A stretch of 64,000 nucleotides of DNA from Pseudodonghicola sp048268305 (GTDB lineage Bacteria; Pseudomonadota; Alphaproteobacteria; Rhodobacterales; Rhodobacteraceae), in NCBI RefSeq assembly GCF_048268305.1, contig NZ_JBLWVT010000004.1, positions 1-64,000 of the forward strand, read 5' to 3'. Each line of letters starts with the position of its first letter. Within the stretch, counting starts at the first letter, position 1. The notes beneath the pieces are model-generated. The model was not told where the DNA came from. It was given only the letters and a program-made list of their open reading frames with translations, and searched no databases. Both the position numbers and the translations under genes were made by a program. This document shows positions 51,681 to 60,365 of the stretch, piece after piece.

Positions 51681-52586
51681 ATGACCCAACGCGCCGGCTT
51701 CGTCGCCCTGATCGGAGAGCCCAACGCGGGCAAATCCACGCTGACCAACGCCATGGTGGGGGCCAAGGTGTCGATCGTCACCCACAAGGTGCAGACCACC
51801 CGCGCCCGCATCCGTGGCGTCGCGATGGAGGGCGAGGCGCAGATCGTCTTCGTCGATACGCCCGGCCTGTTCCAGCCGCGCCGCCGGCTGGATCGCGCCA
51901 TGGTCGCCGCCGCCTGGGGCGGCGCGGCCGATGCCGATATCGTCGTGCTGATGGTCGAGGCGCATCGCGGCGTCACCCCGGGGGTGGAGCGGATCCTCGA
52001 AGGGCTCGCCGACATCGGCAAGGGTCGCAAGGTGGCGCTGGCGATCAACAAGATCGACCGGGTCAAGGCCGAGGTGTTGCTGGCGCTGTCGAAGGATCTG
52101 AACGAACGTTACCCCTTTGCCGAGACCTTCATGATCTCGGCCGAAAAGGGCTATGGCGTCGCCGCTCTGAAGCGCTGGCTCGCCGGGCAATTGCCCGAAC
52201 ACCCCTGGCTTTATCCCGAGGATCAGATTGCCGATCTGCCGATGCGGATGATCGCCGCCGAGATGACGCGGGAAAAGCTGACCCTGCGCCTGCATCAGGA
52301 ACTGCCCTATCAGCTCACCGTCGAGACCGAGAACTGGGAAGAGCGCAAGGATGGCTCCGCCCGGATCGACCAGGTGGTCTATGTTATGCGCGATGGGCAC
52401 AAGGGCATCGTGCTGGGCCACAAGGGCGAGACGATCAAGGCGATCTCCAAGGCTGCGCGGGAGGAGCTGGAAGAGTTCCTCGGCCGCAAGGTGCATCTGT
52501 TCCTGCAGGTGAAGGTGCGGCCGAACTGGCTGGAAGAGGCCGAGCGCTATTCCGAGATGGGGCTTGAGTTCAAGGACGGGAACTGA
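51681..52586 (+). CDS. era: GTPase Era
   Basis: A 301-residue GTPase needed for 30S ribosome assembly. G motifs GEPNAGKST, DTPGLFQP and NKID are present, followed by the KH RNA-binding domain near residues 205-290 (VLGHKGETIKAISKAAREELEEFLGRKVHLFLQVKV-like region). The ATG at 51681 is chosen because it leads directly into the G1 motif. Confidence 0.95.
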   Translation: MTQRAGFVALIGEPNAGKSTLTNAMVGAKVSIVTHKVQTTRARIRGVAMEGEAQIVFVDTPGLFQPRRRLDRAMVAAAWGGAADADIVVLMVEAHRGVTPGVERILEGLADIGKGRKVALAINKIDRVKAEVLLALSKDLNERYPFAETFMISAEKGYGVAALKRWLAGQLPEHPWLYPEDQIADLPMRMIAAEMTREKLTLRLHQELPYQLTVETENWEERKDGSARIDQVVYVMRDGHKGIVLGHKGETIKAISKAAREELEEFLGRKVHLFLQVKVRPNWLEEAERYSEMGLEFKDGN

Positions 52587-52591
52587 GCCCG

Positions 52592-52918
52592 ATGCGGCTG
52601 ACCGCCCGGATCTGGGTCGACGCCTATCTGACCCGCTTGCGCCTGAACGAGATTCCCGCCTTTGTCACCGCCCATGGCGACGACACCGCCGGCGCGGTGC
52701 TGGTCAAGCTCAACACGCTCGATGGGCAGGCGGTGGTCTTTCAGCGATCGTTCGATCTGATGACCGGCGACCGCAGATGGATCGAGCTGGCCCGTGGCGA
52801 CGAGCGCGCGGTCGATGAGGCCATTGCCCGCCAGCGCAGCTTTGATCCCGATCTCTGGGTCGTCGAGGTGGAAGACCGCCGTGGCCGCCACCTGCTGGAC
52901 GAGGACGGTCTGAGCTGA
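52592..52918 (+). CDS. DUF1491 family protein
   Basis: A 108-residue cytosolic protein, MRLTARIWVDAYLTRLRLNEIPAFV to LWVVEVEDRRGRHLLDE, matching the alphaproteobacterial DUF1491 family. Function unknown. It lies five bases after era and before recO, a typical position, and is probably co-transcribed with era. Confidence 0.8.
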   Translation: MRLTARIWVDAYLTRLRLNEIPAFVTAHGDDTAGAVLVKLNTLDGQAVVFQRSFDLMTGDRRWIELARGDERAVDEAIARQRSFDPDLWVVEVEDRRGRHLLDEDGLS

Positions 52919-52965
52919 GCCCGCCCGGACCTGGAGTTGTCGCTCCCGTCGCCCTTGCGGGCACC

Positions 52966-52996
52966 TCGCCTGGGAGTATTTTGACCGAGAAGAAGG
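52966..52996 (+). repeat. Dispersed intergenic repeat, copy 1
   Basis: GGGAGTATTTTGACCGAGAA continuing GAAGG lies in the 112-bp gap between DUF1491 and recO. The inverse complement of the same core (CCTTCTTCTCGG...AAATAC) is found at 54324 and 58631, always between genes. Confidence 0.6.
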
Positions 52997-53030
52997 CCCC
53001 GCGGGCCGTGATGGCGAGAGGCGATGCAAG

Positions 53031-53756
53031 ATGGAGTGGCGCGATCACGGCATATTGCTGACCATGCGCCGCCATGGCGAGAGCGCGGCGATCATCGAGG
53101 TCTTCACCGAGGATCACGGCCGCCATGCCGGTGTGGTGCGCGGCGGGGCGAGCCGCAAGCTGGCGCCGTTCCTGCAGCCGGGGGCTCAACTCGATGTGCA
53201 ATGGCAGGCGCGGCTGGAGGAGCATATCGGCAGCTATAGGGTGGAACCCCTGCGCAGCCGGGCGGCGGCGGCGATGTCGGGGCGGCTGTCTCTGGCGGGG
53301 TTGAATGCGGTCACCGCGCTATTGTCCTTCAGCCTGCCGGAGCGGGCGCCGCACCCGGGCCTCTACCGGCGCAGCGAACAGCTGATGGACCTGCTGGGGC
53401 AGGAGGACATCTGGCCGCTGGCCTATCTCAACTGGGAGCTGGCGCTGCTGGAGGACCTGGGCTTCGGCCTCGATCTGTCGTCCTGCGCCGTCACCGGGGC
53501 GAACACGGGGCTGATCTATGTCTCGCCCAAGTCCGGCCGGGCGGTGTCGCGGTCCGGGGCGGGGGAGTGGGCCGACCGGTTGCTGCCGCTGCCGCCCTGC
53601 CTGCGCGGCGAAGGGCCGGCGCCGGATGCCGAGATCGCCGAGGCGCTGCGCACCACCGGGTATTTTCTTGAACATCGGCTGGCGCCGGCGCTGGGGCATC
53701 GGCCGGTGCCGGAAGCGCGCGGCCGGTTCATCGACCTCTTCGCGCGCCGGTTGTGA
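53031..53756 (+). CDS. recO: DNA repair protein RecO
   Basis: A 241-residue recombination mediator that helps load RecA at gaps. It starts MEWRDHGILLTMRRHGESAAIIEVFTEDHGRHAGVVRGG, the typical oligonucleotide-binding fold, followed by the helical domain with FGLDLSSCAVTGANTGLIYVSPKSGRAVS. The four-Cys zinc site of some RecO proteins is incomplete (a single Cys in this region). Confidence 0.93.
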   Translation: MEWRDHGILLTMRRHGESAAIIEVFTEDHGRHAGVVRGGASRKLAPFLQPGAQLDVQWQARLEEHIGSYRVEPLRSRAAAAMSGRLSLAGLNAVTALLSFSLPERAPHPGLYRRSEQLMDLLGQEDIWPLAYLNWELALLEDLGFGLDLSSCAVTGANTGLIYVSPKSGRAVSRSGAGEWADRLLPLPPCLRGEGPAPDAEIAEALRTTGYFLEHRLAPALGHRPVPEARGRFIDLFARRL

Positions 53757-53829
53757 CTGCGGGCGACATCCTGTCTCTTGCGCCGCCGACGGCTGCCGCG
53801 TCTGATCGGATCAGCAACAGGAGACTGCG

Positions 53830-54309
53830 ATGGACGAAACACGCGTGGGCGAGGAGCGGCTGGAGTTTGATCCGGCCGACAGGGTGGCGGCCCAGGTTGC
53901 CTTCATCGGCCATATCCGCTCGGACTGGGCGCGCGGCACGGCGCCGCGCAATCTGACCCAAGCGCGCGAAGGCGGCGGTGGCGGGGCGCGGATCGACCTT
54001 GATCCGGCCTATGTTCGGGGCCTGCAGGGGCTTGAGGTCGGGCGCTGGATCTGGGTGCTCTACTGGATGGATCAGAGCCGTCGCGACCTTATCGTGCAGG
54101 CGCCGCGCCACGGTTCGGGCCCGCGCGGCACCTTCGCCCTGCGCTCGCCGGCGCGGCCCAATCCGGTGGCCATGGCCTTGGTGCGGATCACCTCGCTCGA
54201 TTTCGAGACTGGAGAGATCGGCATCGACGCCACCGACGCCTTCGACATGACCCCGGTGATCGACATCAAGCCCTGGTTCGAGGGCATCGACATCCCGCCG
54301 ACCGCTTAG
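53830..54309 (+). CDS. trmO: TrmO-type tRNA (t6A37) N6-methyltransferase
   Basis: A 159-residue protein of the TsaA/TrmO family, a beta-barrel SAM methyltransferase that methylates t6A at position 37 of certain tRNAs. Recognised from VAFIGHIRSDW, LEVGRWIWVLYWMDQSRRD, GTFALRSPARPNPVAMALVRI and DIKPW. GGAGA lies six bases before the ATG. It is co-directional with recO. Confidence 0.85.
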   Translation: MDETRVGEERLEFDPADRVAAQVAFIGHIRSDWARGTAPRNLTQAREGGGGGARIDLDPAYVRGLQGLEVGRWIWVLYWMDQSRRDLIVQAPRHGSGPRGTFALRSPARPNPVAMALVRITSLDFETGEIGIDATDAFDMTPVIDIKPWFEGIDIPPTA

Positions 54310-54323
54310 GAGCGCGCCTTGCC

Positions 54324-54386
54324 CCTTCTTCTCGTCCGAAATACGGCGGGGGAGGCGCGGCCTGCCGCGACGGGGGCAGAGCCCCC
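54324..54386 (+). repeat. Dispersed intergenic repeat, copy 2, with GC hairpin
   Basis: CCTTCTTCTCGTCCGAAATA continuing CGGCGGGGG (54324-54352), then GGGGGC-AGA-GCCCCC at 54372-54386. Copy 3 at 58631 has the same order of elements, so the unit is the CTTCTTCTCG core plus a hairpin. Confidence 0.65.
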
Positions 54387-54492
54387 AACGGCGCACCCGC
54401 CCGAAAGTGGCCCCCGGGCAAGAGAAAGGCGCCTTTCGGCGCCTGTCCCGGTGGATCGTCATGTGTTGCCGAGAGCTCGGGGCGTGTCCGTT

Positions 54493-54609
54493 CCCTGGGC
54501 TTCGCCCGTTCGCGGCTGAAACGCTCCACTGGAGCGTTTCCGGGACGCCGCTTTCCCCCGGGCTCCGCCCGTTCGACACTGAAAACAGTCCACTGGACTG
54601 TTTTCCGGG
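54493..54609. repeat. Two direct-repeat units with different but symmetric palindromes
   Basis: Units at about 54493-54544 and 54556-54609 share CGGGCT(T/C)CGCCCGTTCG, then CTGAAA, a palindrome and CCGGG. Palindrome 1 (54518-54540) has arms GAAACGCTCCA and TGGAGCGTTTC; palindrome 2 (54581-54605) has GAAAACAGTCCA and TGGACTGTTTTC, each around one central C. The arms differ between units, yet both stay perfectly complementary. Confidence 0.85.
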
Positions 54610-54615
54610 CGTGTC

Positions 54616-56277
54616 TCACCCCAGTAGACGCCGCGCGATCACTTGCGCCTGAATCTCGGCGGCGCCTTCGAAGATGTTCAGGATCCGCGCGTCGCAAAGG
54701 ATGCGGCTGATCTTGTATTCCAGCGCGAAGCCGTTGCCGCCGTGGATCTGCAGCCCGTTGTCGGCCGCCGCCCAGGCGACGCGGGCGCCCAGCAGCTTGG
54801 CCATCCCGGCCTCCAGGTCGCAGCGCTTGTCGTGATCCTTCTGCCAGGCCGAGTAATAGGTGAGCTGACGCGCCACCATGATCTCGACCGCCATCATCGC
54901 CAGCTTGTCGGAGACCCGCGGGAAGTTGATCAGCGCCTTGCCGAACTGCTTGCGGTCGAGCGCATATTGCATCGCCACGTCCAGCGCCGATTGCGCCACG
55001 CCGATGGCGCGGGCGGCGGTCTGGATGCGGGCGCTTTCAAAGGTCTGCATCAGCTGCTTGAAGCCCTTGCCCTCTTCACCGCCCAGCAGGTTCTCGCCCT
55101 TCACCTTGAAGCCGTCGAAGCCCAGCTCGTATTCCTTCATGCCGCGATAGCCCAGAACCTCGATCTCTCCGCCGGTCATGCCGGGGGTGGGGAAGGGGGT
55201 CTCGTCGGTGCCGGGGATCTTCTCGGCCAGGAACATGCTGAGGCCGCGGTAATCGGTGGTGTTCGGATCGGTGCGCGCCAGCAGCGTCATCACATGGGTG
55301 CGCGCCGCGTGGGTGATCCAGGTCTTGTTGCCGGTCACCTCGTAATCACCCGCGGCATTTTTCACCGCGCGGGTGCGCAGCGAGCCGAGGTCGGACCCGG
55401 TGTTCGGCTCGGTGAAGACGGCGGTCGGCAGGATCTCCCCGCTGGCGATCTTCGGCAGCCAGTGTTCCTTTTGCTCGTCGGTGCCCCCGGCCAGGATCAG
55501 CTCGGCCGCGATCTCCGACCGGGTGCCGAGGCTGCCGACCCCGATATAGCCGCGCGAGAGTTCTTCCGAGACCACCACCATCGAGGCTTTCGACAGCCCA
55601 AGGCCGCCAAGGTTCTCCGGGATGGTCAGGCCGAAGACGCCCAGCTCGGCCAGCTCCTCGATGATCTCCATCGGGATCAGCTCGTCCTTCAGGTGCCACT
55701 CATGGGCGAAGGGCTCGACCTTTTCCAGCGCGAAGCGGCGGAACTGGTCGCGGATCATCTCCAGCTCTTCGTCCAGCCCGGTGGCGCCGACGGTGGTTTC
55801 CGCCGCGCGCTCCTGCATCAGGGTGACCAGACGGGCGCGGGCGGCGGGGGTATTGCCGCCGGCCACCAGCGCGGCGACCGGGGCGTCGTGCAGCGGCGCC
55901 ATGTCCTCGGCAGTCAGCCCCAGCGCGGGGAGACGCAGGATTTCCCCCTGGCTCATCGGGATGCCGCCCTGCATCTGGGCCAGGTATTCGCCGAAGGTGA
56001 TCTGATGGATCAACTGCTCCACCTCGCCGAACTTGCCATCTGCCCGCAGCCGCTCGGCCCAGGCCTGCATCTGGCGCAGCGCCTCGACATAGGTGGCAAG
56101 CCAGGACAGACCATGGGCGGCGGCCTGATTCTGCTCCAGCAGCGCGGCCGAGACCTTGCCGCCCTCGCTCAGCTCGTCGCGCAGTTTCGCCTTGGCGACA
56201 TCCATCACGATCACGGCAGAGGGAATCGCGGCGCCGGTCAGCGTCAGCAGGTCGGGCAGAAGGGCGGTATCGGTCAT
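54616..56277 (-). CDS. mcd: Acyl-CoA dehydrogenase with N-terminal extension, probable (2S)-methylsuccinyl-CoA dehydrogenase
   Basis: A 553-residue acyl-CoA dehydrogenase. The usual domain begins near residue 165 (LEMIRDQFRRFALEKVEPFAHEWHLKDELIP), with ELSRGYIGVGSLGTRSEIA, TGNKTWITHAARTHV and the FAD-domain end IHGGNGFALEYKISRILCDARI. The extra 160 residues at the N-terminus and the total length are features of Mcd of the ethylmalonyl-CoA pathway in Rhodobacter and Paracoccus. Mcd oxidises (2S)-methylsuccinyl-CoA to mesaconyl-CoA. No other pathway gene is in the window, so the assignment rests on architecture. The start at 56277 follows GAGGAG. Confidence 0.75.
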   Translation of the reverse strand: MTDTALLPDLLTLTGAAIPSAVIVMDVAKAKLRDELSEGGKVSAALLEQNQAAAHGLSWLATYVEALRQMQAWAERLRADGKFGEVEQLIHQITFGEYLAQMQGGIPMSQGEILRLPALGLTAEDMAPLHDAPVAALVAGGNTPAARARLVTLMQERAAETTVGATGLDEELEMIRDQFRRFALEKVEPFAHEWHLKDELIPMEIIEELAELGVFGLTIPENLGGLGLSKASMVVVSEELSRGYIGVGSLGTRSEIAAELILAGGTDEQKEHWLPKIASGEILPTAVFTEPNTGSDLGSLRTRAVKNAAGDYEVTGNKTWITHAARTHVMTLLARTDPNTTDYRGLSMFLAEKIPGTDETPFPTPGMTGGEIEVLGYRGMKEYELGFDGFKVKGENLLGGEEGKGFKQLMQTFESARIQTAARAIGVAQSALDVAMQYALDRKQFGKALINFPRVSDKLAMMAVEIMVARQLTYYSAWQKDHDKRCDLEAGMAKLLGARVAWAAADNGLQIHGGNGFALEYKISRILCDARILNIFEGAAEIQAQVIARRLLG

Positions 56278-56454
56278 CGGCTTGGGCTCCTCATCAGCAT
56301 GGGGCATGAATCGTCCGCGCGGGCAGCGGTCGATTGCTCCTAATTCTTTCGCAGTCGCAGCGCAACAAAAATTCACTCAAGGCATTGCTTGCGTTCGATA
56401 GTTGCGTGGTAAATTTTGCAGTGCAGCGCCGGTTCGGGATGCTAAGAGAGGCGC

Positions 56455-57222
56455 ATGGATATGATGACCGCCCTGATGAGCCCCGACCAGATGATCCTTG
56501 CCTTCGCCCTTGCCCTGGTGGCGGGGCTGGTCAAAGGCATGGTGGGATTTGCCCTGCCCCTGATCCTGATTTCGGGGCTCAGCAGCTTTCTGCCCCCCGA
56601 ACTGGCACTGGCCGGGCTGATCCTGCCGACGCTGGTGACCAATGGCATCCAGGCGCTGCGCCAGGGGGTGGCGGCGGCGGTCGATTCGATCAAGCGGTTC
56701 CGGGTGTTCCTGATCGTCGGCGGTGTCTTCCTGATGGCGAGCGCGCAGATGGTCTCGATCATCCCGGTGCAGGTGATGTTGCTGGTGCTGGGGGTGCTGA
56801 TCACCCTCTTCTGCCTGATGCAGCTTGTCGGGGTGAAATTCCACATGGCCGAACCCTCCACCCGGATCGAGGCGATGGTGGCGGCGCTGGCGGGCGCGAT
56901 CGGTGGGGTCTCCGGGGTCTGGGGGCCGCCGACGGTGGCCTATCTCACCGCCATCAGCACGCCGAAGACCGAACAGGTGCGGGTGCAGGGGGTGATCTAC
57001 GGGCTCGGCGCGCTGGCGCTCTTGGGCGCGCATCTGAGCTCGGGTGTGCTGAATCGGGCGTCGTTGCCGTTTTCCGTGGCGCTGCTGGTGCCGGTGCTCC
57101 TGGGCATGTGGCTGGGCGGTCGGGTGCATGACCGGATCGAACAGGACACCTTTCGCAGGATCACCCTGGTGGTGCTGCTGATCGCCGGGCTGAACCTGAT
57201 TCGCCGCGCCCTGATGGGCTAG
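56455..57222 (+). CDS. TauE/SafE (TSUP) family membrane permease, second copy
   Basis: A 255-residue multi-span permease with two half repeats: ALALVAGLVKGMVGFALPLIL and, later, ALAGAIGGVSGVWGPPTVAYL. Distantly related to the protein at 5651-6400. Substrate unknown; the family moves sulfite, sulfonates and other small anions. It stands alone, divergent from the mcd gene and upstream of the dGTPase-like gene. Confidence 0.85.
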   Translation: MDMMTALMSPDQMILAFALALVAGLVKGMVGFALPLILISGLSSFLPPELALAGLILPTLVTNGIQALRQGVAAAVDSIKRFRVFLIVGGVFLMASAQMVSIIPVQVMLLVLGVLITLFCLMQLVGVKFHMAEPSTRIEAMVAALAGAIGGVSGVWGPPTVAYLTAISTPKTEQVRVQGVIYGLGALALLGAHLSSGVLNRASLPFSVALLVPVLLGMWLGGRVHDRIEQDTFRRITLVVLLIAGLNLIRRALMG

Positions 57223-57253
57223 GTTGCCCCCACCTGCGATCTGTGACTTTCTG

Positions 57254-57277
57254 CCGGCCTGAGTTGCAAGAGGCCGG
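57254..57277 (+). other. Hairpin in the dGTPase leader
   Basis: Seven-base arms CCGGCCT (57254-57260) and AGGCCGG (57271-57277) lie 10 bases before the dGTPase start and could hide the ribosome binding site (GGAGA right after) or weakly end the TSUP transcript. Confidence 0.35.
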
Positions 57278-57286
57278 AGACTGACG

Positions 57287-58618
57287 ATGGAATGGGATAC
57301 TCTGCTGAACCCGGGACGGCTCTGCCGCCCGGAGTATACGGAAACCGCCGGCCGGCCGGCCTCTTTGCAAGATTACGACCGCATCCTGTTCTCCCAACCG
57401 TTCCGCCGGCTGGCGCAGAAGACCCAGGTGCACCCCCTGGTGCATCATGATCACCTGCATCACCGGATGATCCATTCGATGGAAACCTCCAGCGTCGGCC
57501 GTTCGCTGGGGATCGCGGTGGGCCAGCGGCTGGTCGACGAGGCAAGGCTCGACGAGGGTCAGCAGCATGTGATCGCCGGCGTGGTCCAGGCCGCCTGCCT
57601 GATGCATGATATCGGCAATCCGCCCTTTGGCCATTCCGGCGAGGCGAGCATCGGCGAATGGTTTGCTGGGCTCTTCGCGCGGGATGCGGCGCTGGCGGCA
57701 AAGATCGGGGCGCGTCAGGCCGAATTCACCGCTTTCGAGGGCAATGCCCAGGGGTTCCGCATCGCCGCATCGCTGGAGATGGGGCGGCGCGAGGGTGGCA
57801 TGCGGCTGTCTTACGCGACGCTGGGCGCCTTCATGAAATACCCCTGCACGGCCGCCGTCAGCGGCTCCGCCCCCTATGTCGGGCTGAAGAAATTCGGCGT
57901 GTTCGAGACCGAGGCAAGCCTCTTTGCCGAAACCGCCGCCGCGCTCGGCCTGCCGCAACGGGGCGAGGGTGCCAGTCGTTGGTGGGCGCGCCATCCGCTG
58001 GCCTTCCTGGTCGAGGCGGCGGATGACATCTGTTACCGCATTCTCGATCTCGAGGACGCCGCCACCATCGGCGATCTGCCGACAGCGCAGGTGATCGAAA
58101 TCCTCGAAAGCATCGCCGCCCCGGATTGGCCCGATGCCGAGGGGATGACGGCGCATGAGATCGTGGCATCGCGTCGGGCGCTGGCGATCGGCCGCGCGAT
58201 CGACGCGGCGGTCGATGCCTTCATGGATCACTATGAGGCGATCATGGAGGGAACCTTCAGCGATGGGCTGATGGAAGTCTCCGCCAAGGCCGGCGCCTTC
58301 GGTGAACTGAAGGATATCTCCAACGCGCGCATCTTCACCGCGCGGCGCAAGACTGAACTTGAGATCGCCGGGCGGCAGGTGCTGCATGACCTGCTGGATC
58401 ATTTCCACGGGTTGTTCGAGGCGCTGAAGGCCGAGGGGTGGGAGCCGGAGGCCCTGAAAAGCGGCTATTGGGGCAAGCTGATCCGCGCCACCGATCTCGA
58501 TCTGCGCGGCGTCGTGGACGATTATACCGCGCTGCACGCGCTGGCCGATTTCGTCTCGGGCATGACGGACCGATACGCCGTGCGCACCCGCGACATGATC
58601 GCCGGCCGGGTGGGCTGA
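57287..58618 (+). CDS. dgt: dGTPase-like deoxynucleotide triphosphohydrolase (HD superfamily)
   Basis: A 443-residue HD enzyme removing triphosphate from dNTPs. Metal ligands lie in HHRMIHSMETSSVGRSLG and ACLMHDIGNPPFGHSGE, and the family start YDRILFSQPFRRLAQKTQVHPL is present. SRWWARHPLAFLVEAADDICYRILDLED carries the last Asp ligand. Substrate range cannot be judged; many homologues are annotated as dGTPase. Confidence 0.9.
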   Translation: MEWDTLLNPGRLCRPEYTETAGRPASLQDYDRILFSQPFRRLAQKTQVHPLVHHDHLHHRMIHSMETSSVGRSLGIAVGQRLVDEARLDEGQQHVIAGVVQAACLMHDIGNPPFGHSGEASIGEWFAGLFARDAALAAKIGARQAEFTAFEGNAQGFRIAASLEMGRREGGMRLSYATLGAFMKYPCTAAVSGSAPYVGLKKFGVFETEASLFAETAAALGLPQRGEGASRWWARHPLAFLVEAADDICYRILDLEDAATIGDLPTAQVIEILESIAAPDWPDAEGMTAHEIVASRRALAIGRAIDAAVDAFMDHYEAIMEGTFSDGLMEVSAKAGAFGELKDISNARIFTARRKTELEIAGRQVLHDLLDHFHGLFEALKAEGWEPEALKSGYWGKLIRATDLDLRGVVDDYTALHALADFVSGMTDRYAVRTRDMIAGRVG

Positions 58619-58630
58619 GGCCGGCGTCCC

Positions 58631-58677
58631 CCTTCTTCTCGGTGAAAATACGGCGGGGGTGCGGGGGCAGCGCCCCC
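58631..58677 (+). repeat. Dispersed intergenic repeat, copy 3, with GC hairpin
   Basis: CCTTCTTCTCGGTGAAAATA continuing CGGCGGGGG (58631-58659), then the hairpin GGGGGC-AGC-GCCCCC at 58663-58677. It begins 12 bases after the dGTPase-like stop. Same order of elements as copy 2. Confidence 0.65.
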
Positions 58678-58710
58678 GTCCGCGATCTGTTCCAGGCCTG
58701 GATTTGCGGC

Positions 58711-58740
58711 AAAGAAAAACCCCGGCGTTGCGGCCGGGGT
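58711..58740 (-). terminator. Rho-independent terminator of pckA
   Basis: On the minus strand, ACCCCGGC and GCCGGGGT form a perfect 8-bp stem (58719-58740) with a 6-base loop, followed by TTTTTC. It is 27 bp past the pckA stop. Confidence 0.85.
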
Positions 58741-58766
58741 CTGCTGTCTCAGCGCTGAGGGACCCC

Positions 58767-60365
58767 TCAGCCGATGGCGACGGCTTTCACGTCGTCATCG
58801 ATATGGTCGACATATTGTTGGAAGTTCGCGGCGAACATCTTGACCAGCTTGGCGGCCTGGGCGTCATAGGCATCCTTGTCGGTCCAGGTCTGGCGCGGGT
58901 CCAGAAGCTGGGTGTCGACGCCCGGAACCGCGACCGGAACCTCGAAGCCGAAGTTTTCGTCCTTGCGGAACTCGGCCTCGTTCAGCGAGCCTTCCAGGGC
59001 GGCGGTCAGCAGCGCGCGGGTGGCCTTGATCGGCATCCGCGAGCCGACGCCGAAGGAGCCGCCGGTCCAGCCGGTGTTGACCAGCCAGCAGGTGGCGCCG
59101 TGTTTGGCGATCTTTTCCTGCAGCAGCTTGCCATAGCTTTCCGGCCGGCGCGGCATGAAGGGGGCGCCGAAGCAGGTCGAGAAGGTGGGCTCGGGTTCGA
59201 CCACACCGCGCTCGGTGCCCGGGGTCTTCGAGGTGAAGCCAGACAGGAAGTGGTACATCGCTTGGGCCGGGGTCAGCCGCGAGATCGGCGGCAGCACGCC
59301 ATAGGCGTCGCAGGTCAGCAGGATGATGTTCTTCGGATGGCCGCCCAGCGAGGTTTCCGACGCGTTGGAGATATAGTCCAGCGGGTAGGCGCAGCGCATG
59401 TTCTCGGTCAGCGAGCTGTCCTTGAAGTCCAGCTCGAAGGTTTCCGGATCGTAGATCATGTTTTCGATCACGGTGCCGAACTTATGCGTGGTGGCATAGA
59501 TTTCCGGCTCGGCCTCGGCGCTCAGGTTGATGGTCTTGGCATAGCAGCCGCCTTCGAAGTTGAAGGTGCCGTTCTCCGACCAGCCGTGTTCGTCGTCGCC
59601 GATCAGCACGCGGGCCGGGTCGGCCGAAAGCGTGGTCTTGCCGGTGCCCGACAGGCCGAAGAAGATCGCGGTGTCGACCGGGTTGCCGACCGCGTGGTTG
59701 GCCGAGCAATGCATCGGCATCACGCCTTTTTCCGGCAGCAGGTAGTTCAGCAGGGTGAAGACCGATTTCTTGTTCTCGCCCGCGTATTCGGTGTTGCCGA
59801 TCAGGATCAGCTTCTTGTCGAAGTTCAGCGCGATCACCGTATCGGTGCGGCAGCCGTGACGGGCCGGGTCGGCCTTGAAGCTGGGGCAGTTGATGATGGT
59901 GAAATCGGCGACGAAGCTGTTCAGCGCTTCGCGCTCGGGGCGACGCAGCAGGTGGCGGATGAACAGGCCGTGCCAGGCCAGTTCGGTCACCATGCGGACG
60001 TTGATCGCATATTCGGGGTCGGCGCCGCCGACCAGATCCTCGACGAAATAGTCGCGGCCCTTCATGTGCTCGAGCATATCGGCATAGAGCACGTCAAAGG
60101 CTTCGGGCGACATCTCGGCATTGTTTTCCCACCAGATGGTGTCGGCCACGCTGTCGGTCTTGACGATGTGCTTGTCCTTGGGCGAGCGGCCGGTGAACTT
60201 GCCGGTGGTGACCAGGAACGCGCCGCCTTTGCCCAGGGTGCCCTCGTCGCGTTTAAGCGCGGCTTCGATCAGGGCCGGCTCAATCAGGTTGTAATACACA
60301 TTGCCCAGACCCTCGATGCCTTGGTCTTCGAGGCGGAATTGGGGATTGACCCGTCCAGATGTCAT
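58767..60365 (-). CDS. pckA: Phosphoenolpyruvate carboxykinase (ATP)
   Basis: A 532-residue enzyme converting oxaloacetate and ATP to PEP, CO2 and ADP, the entry to gluconeogenesis. It has GRSPKDKHIV, the kinase P-loop GLSGTGKTTLSADP, the metal-binding IGDDEHGW and the adenine region near GVGSRMPIKATRAL. The start at 60365 follows GGAGA. Divergent from chvI, sharing a 338-bp promoter region, and required for growth on acetate or TCA intermediates, matching the aceBA and prp operons. Confidence 0.96.
   Translation of the reverse strand: MTSGRVNPQFRLEDQGIEGLGNVYYNLIEPALIEAALKRDEGTLGKGGAFLVTTGKFTGRSPKDKHIVKTDSVADTIWWENNAEMSPEAFDVLYADMLEHMKGRDYFVEDLVGGADPEYAINVRMVTELAWHGLFIRHLLRRPEREALNSFVADFTIINCPSFKADPARHGCRTDTVIALNFDKKLILIGNTEYAGENKKSVFTLLNYLLPEKGVMPMHCSANHAVGNPVDTAIFFGLSGTGKTTLSADPARVLIGDDEHGWSENGTFNFEGGCYAKTINLSAEAEPEIYATTHKFGTVIENMIYDPETFELDFKDSSLTENMRCAYPLDYISNASETSLGGHPKNIILLTCDAYGVLPPISRLTPAQAMYHFLSGFTSKTPGTERGVVEPEPTFSTCFGAPFMPRRPESYGKLLQEKIAKHGATCWLVNTGWTGGSFGVGSRMPIKATRALLTAALEGSLNEAEFRKDENFGFEVPVAVPGVDTQLLDPRQTWTDKDAYDAQAAKLVKMFAANFQQYVDHIDDDVKAVAIG

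Larger units (their letters stand above)
54310..54615. other. Repeat-rich intergenic region (306 bp), no gene
   Basis: Between trmO and the convergent acyl-CoA dehydrogenase gene I find no coding frame that looks real. The region contains dispersed-repeat copy 2 with a GGGGGC-AGA-GCCCCC hairpin, a second hairpin AGGCGCC-TTTC-GGCGCCT at 54427-54444, and two related direct-repeat units each bearing a long perfect palindrome. Confidence 0.7.
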
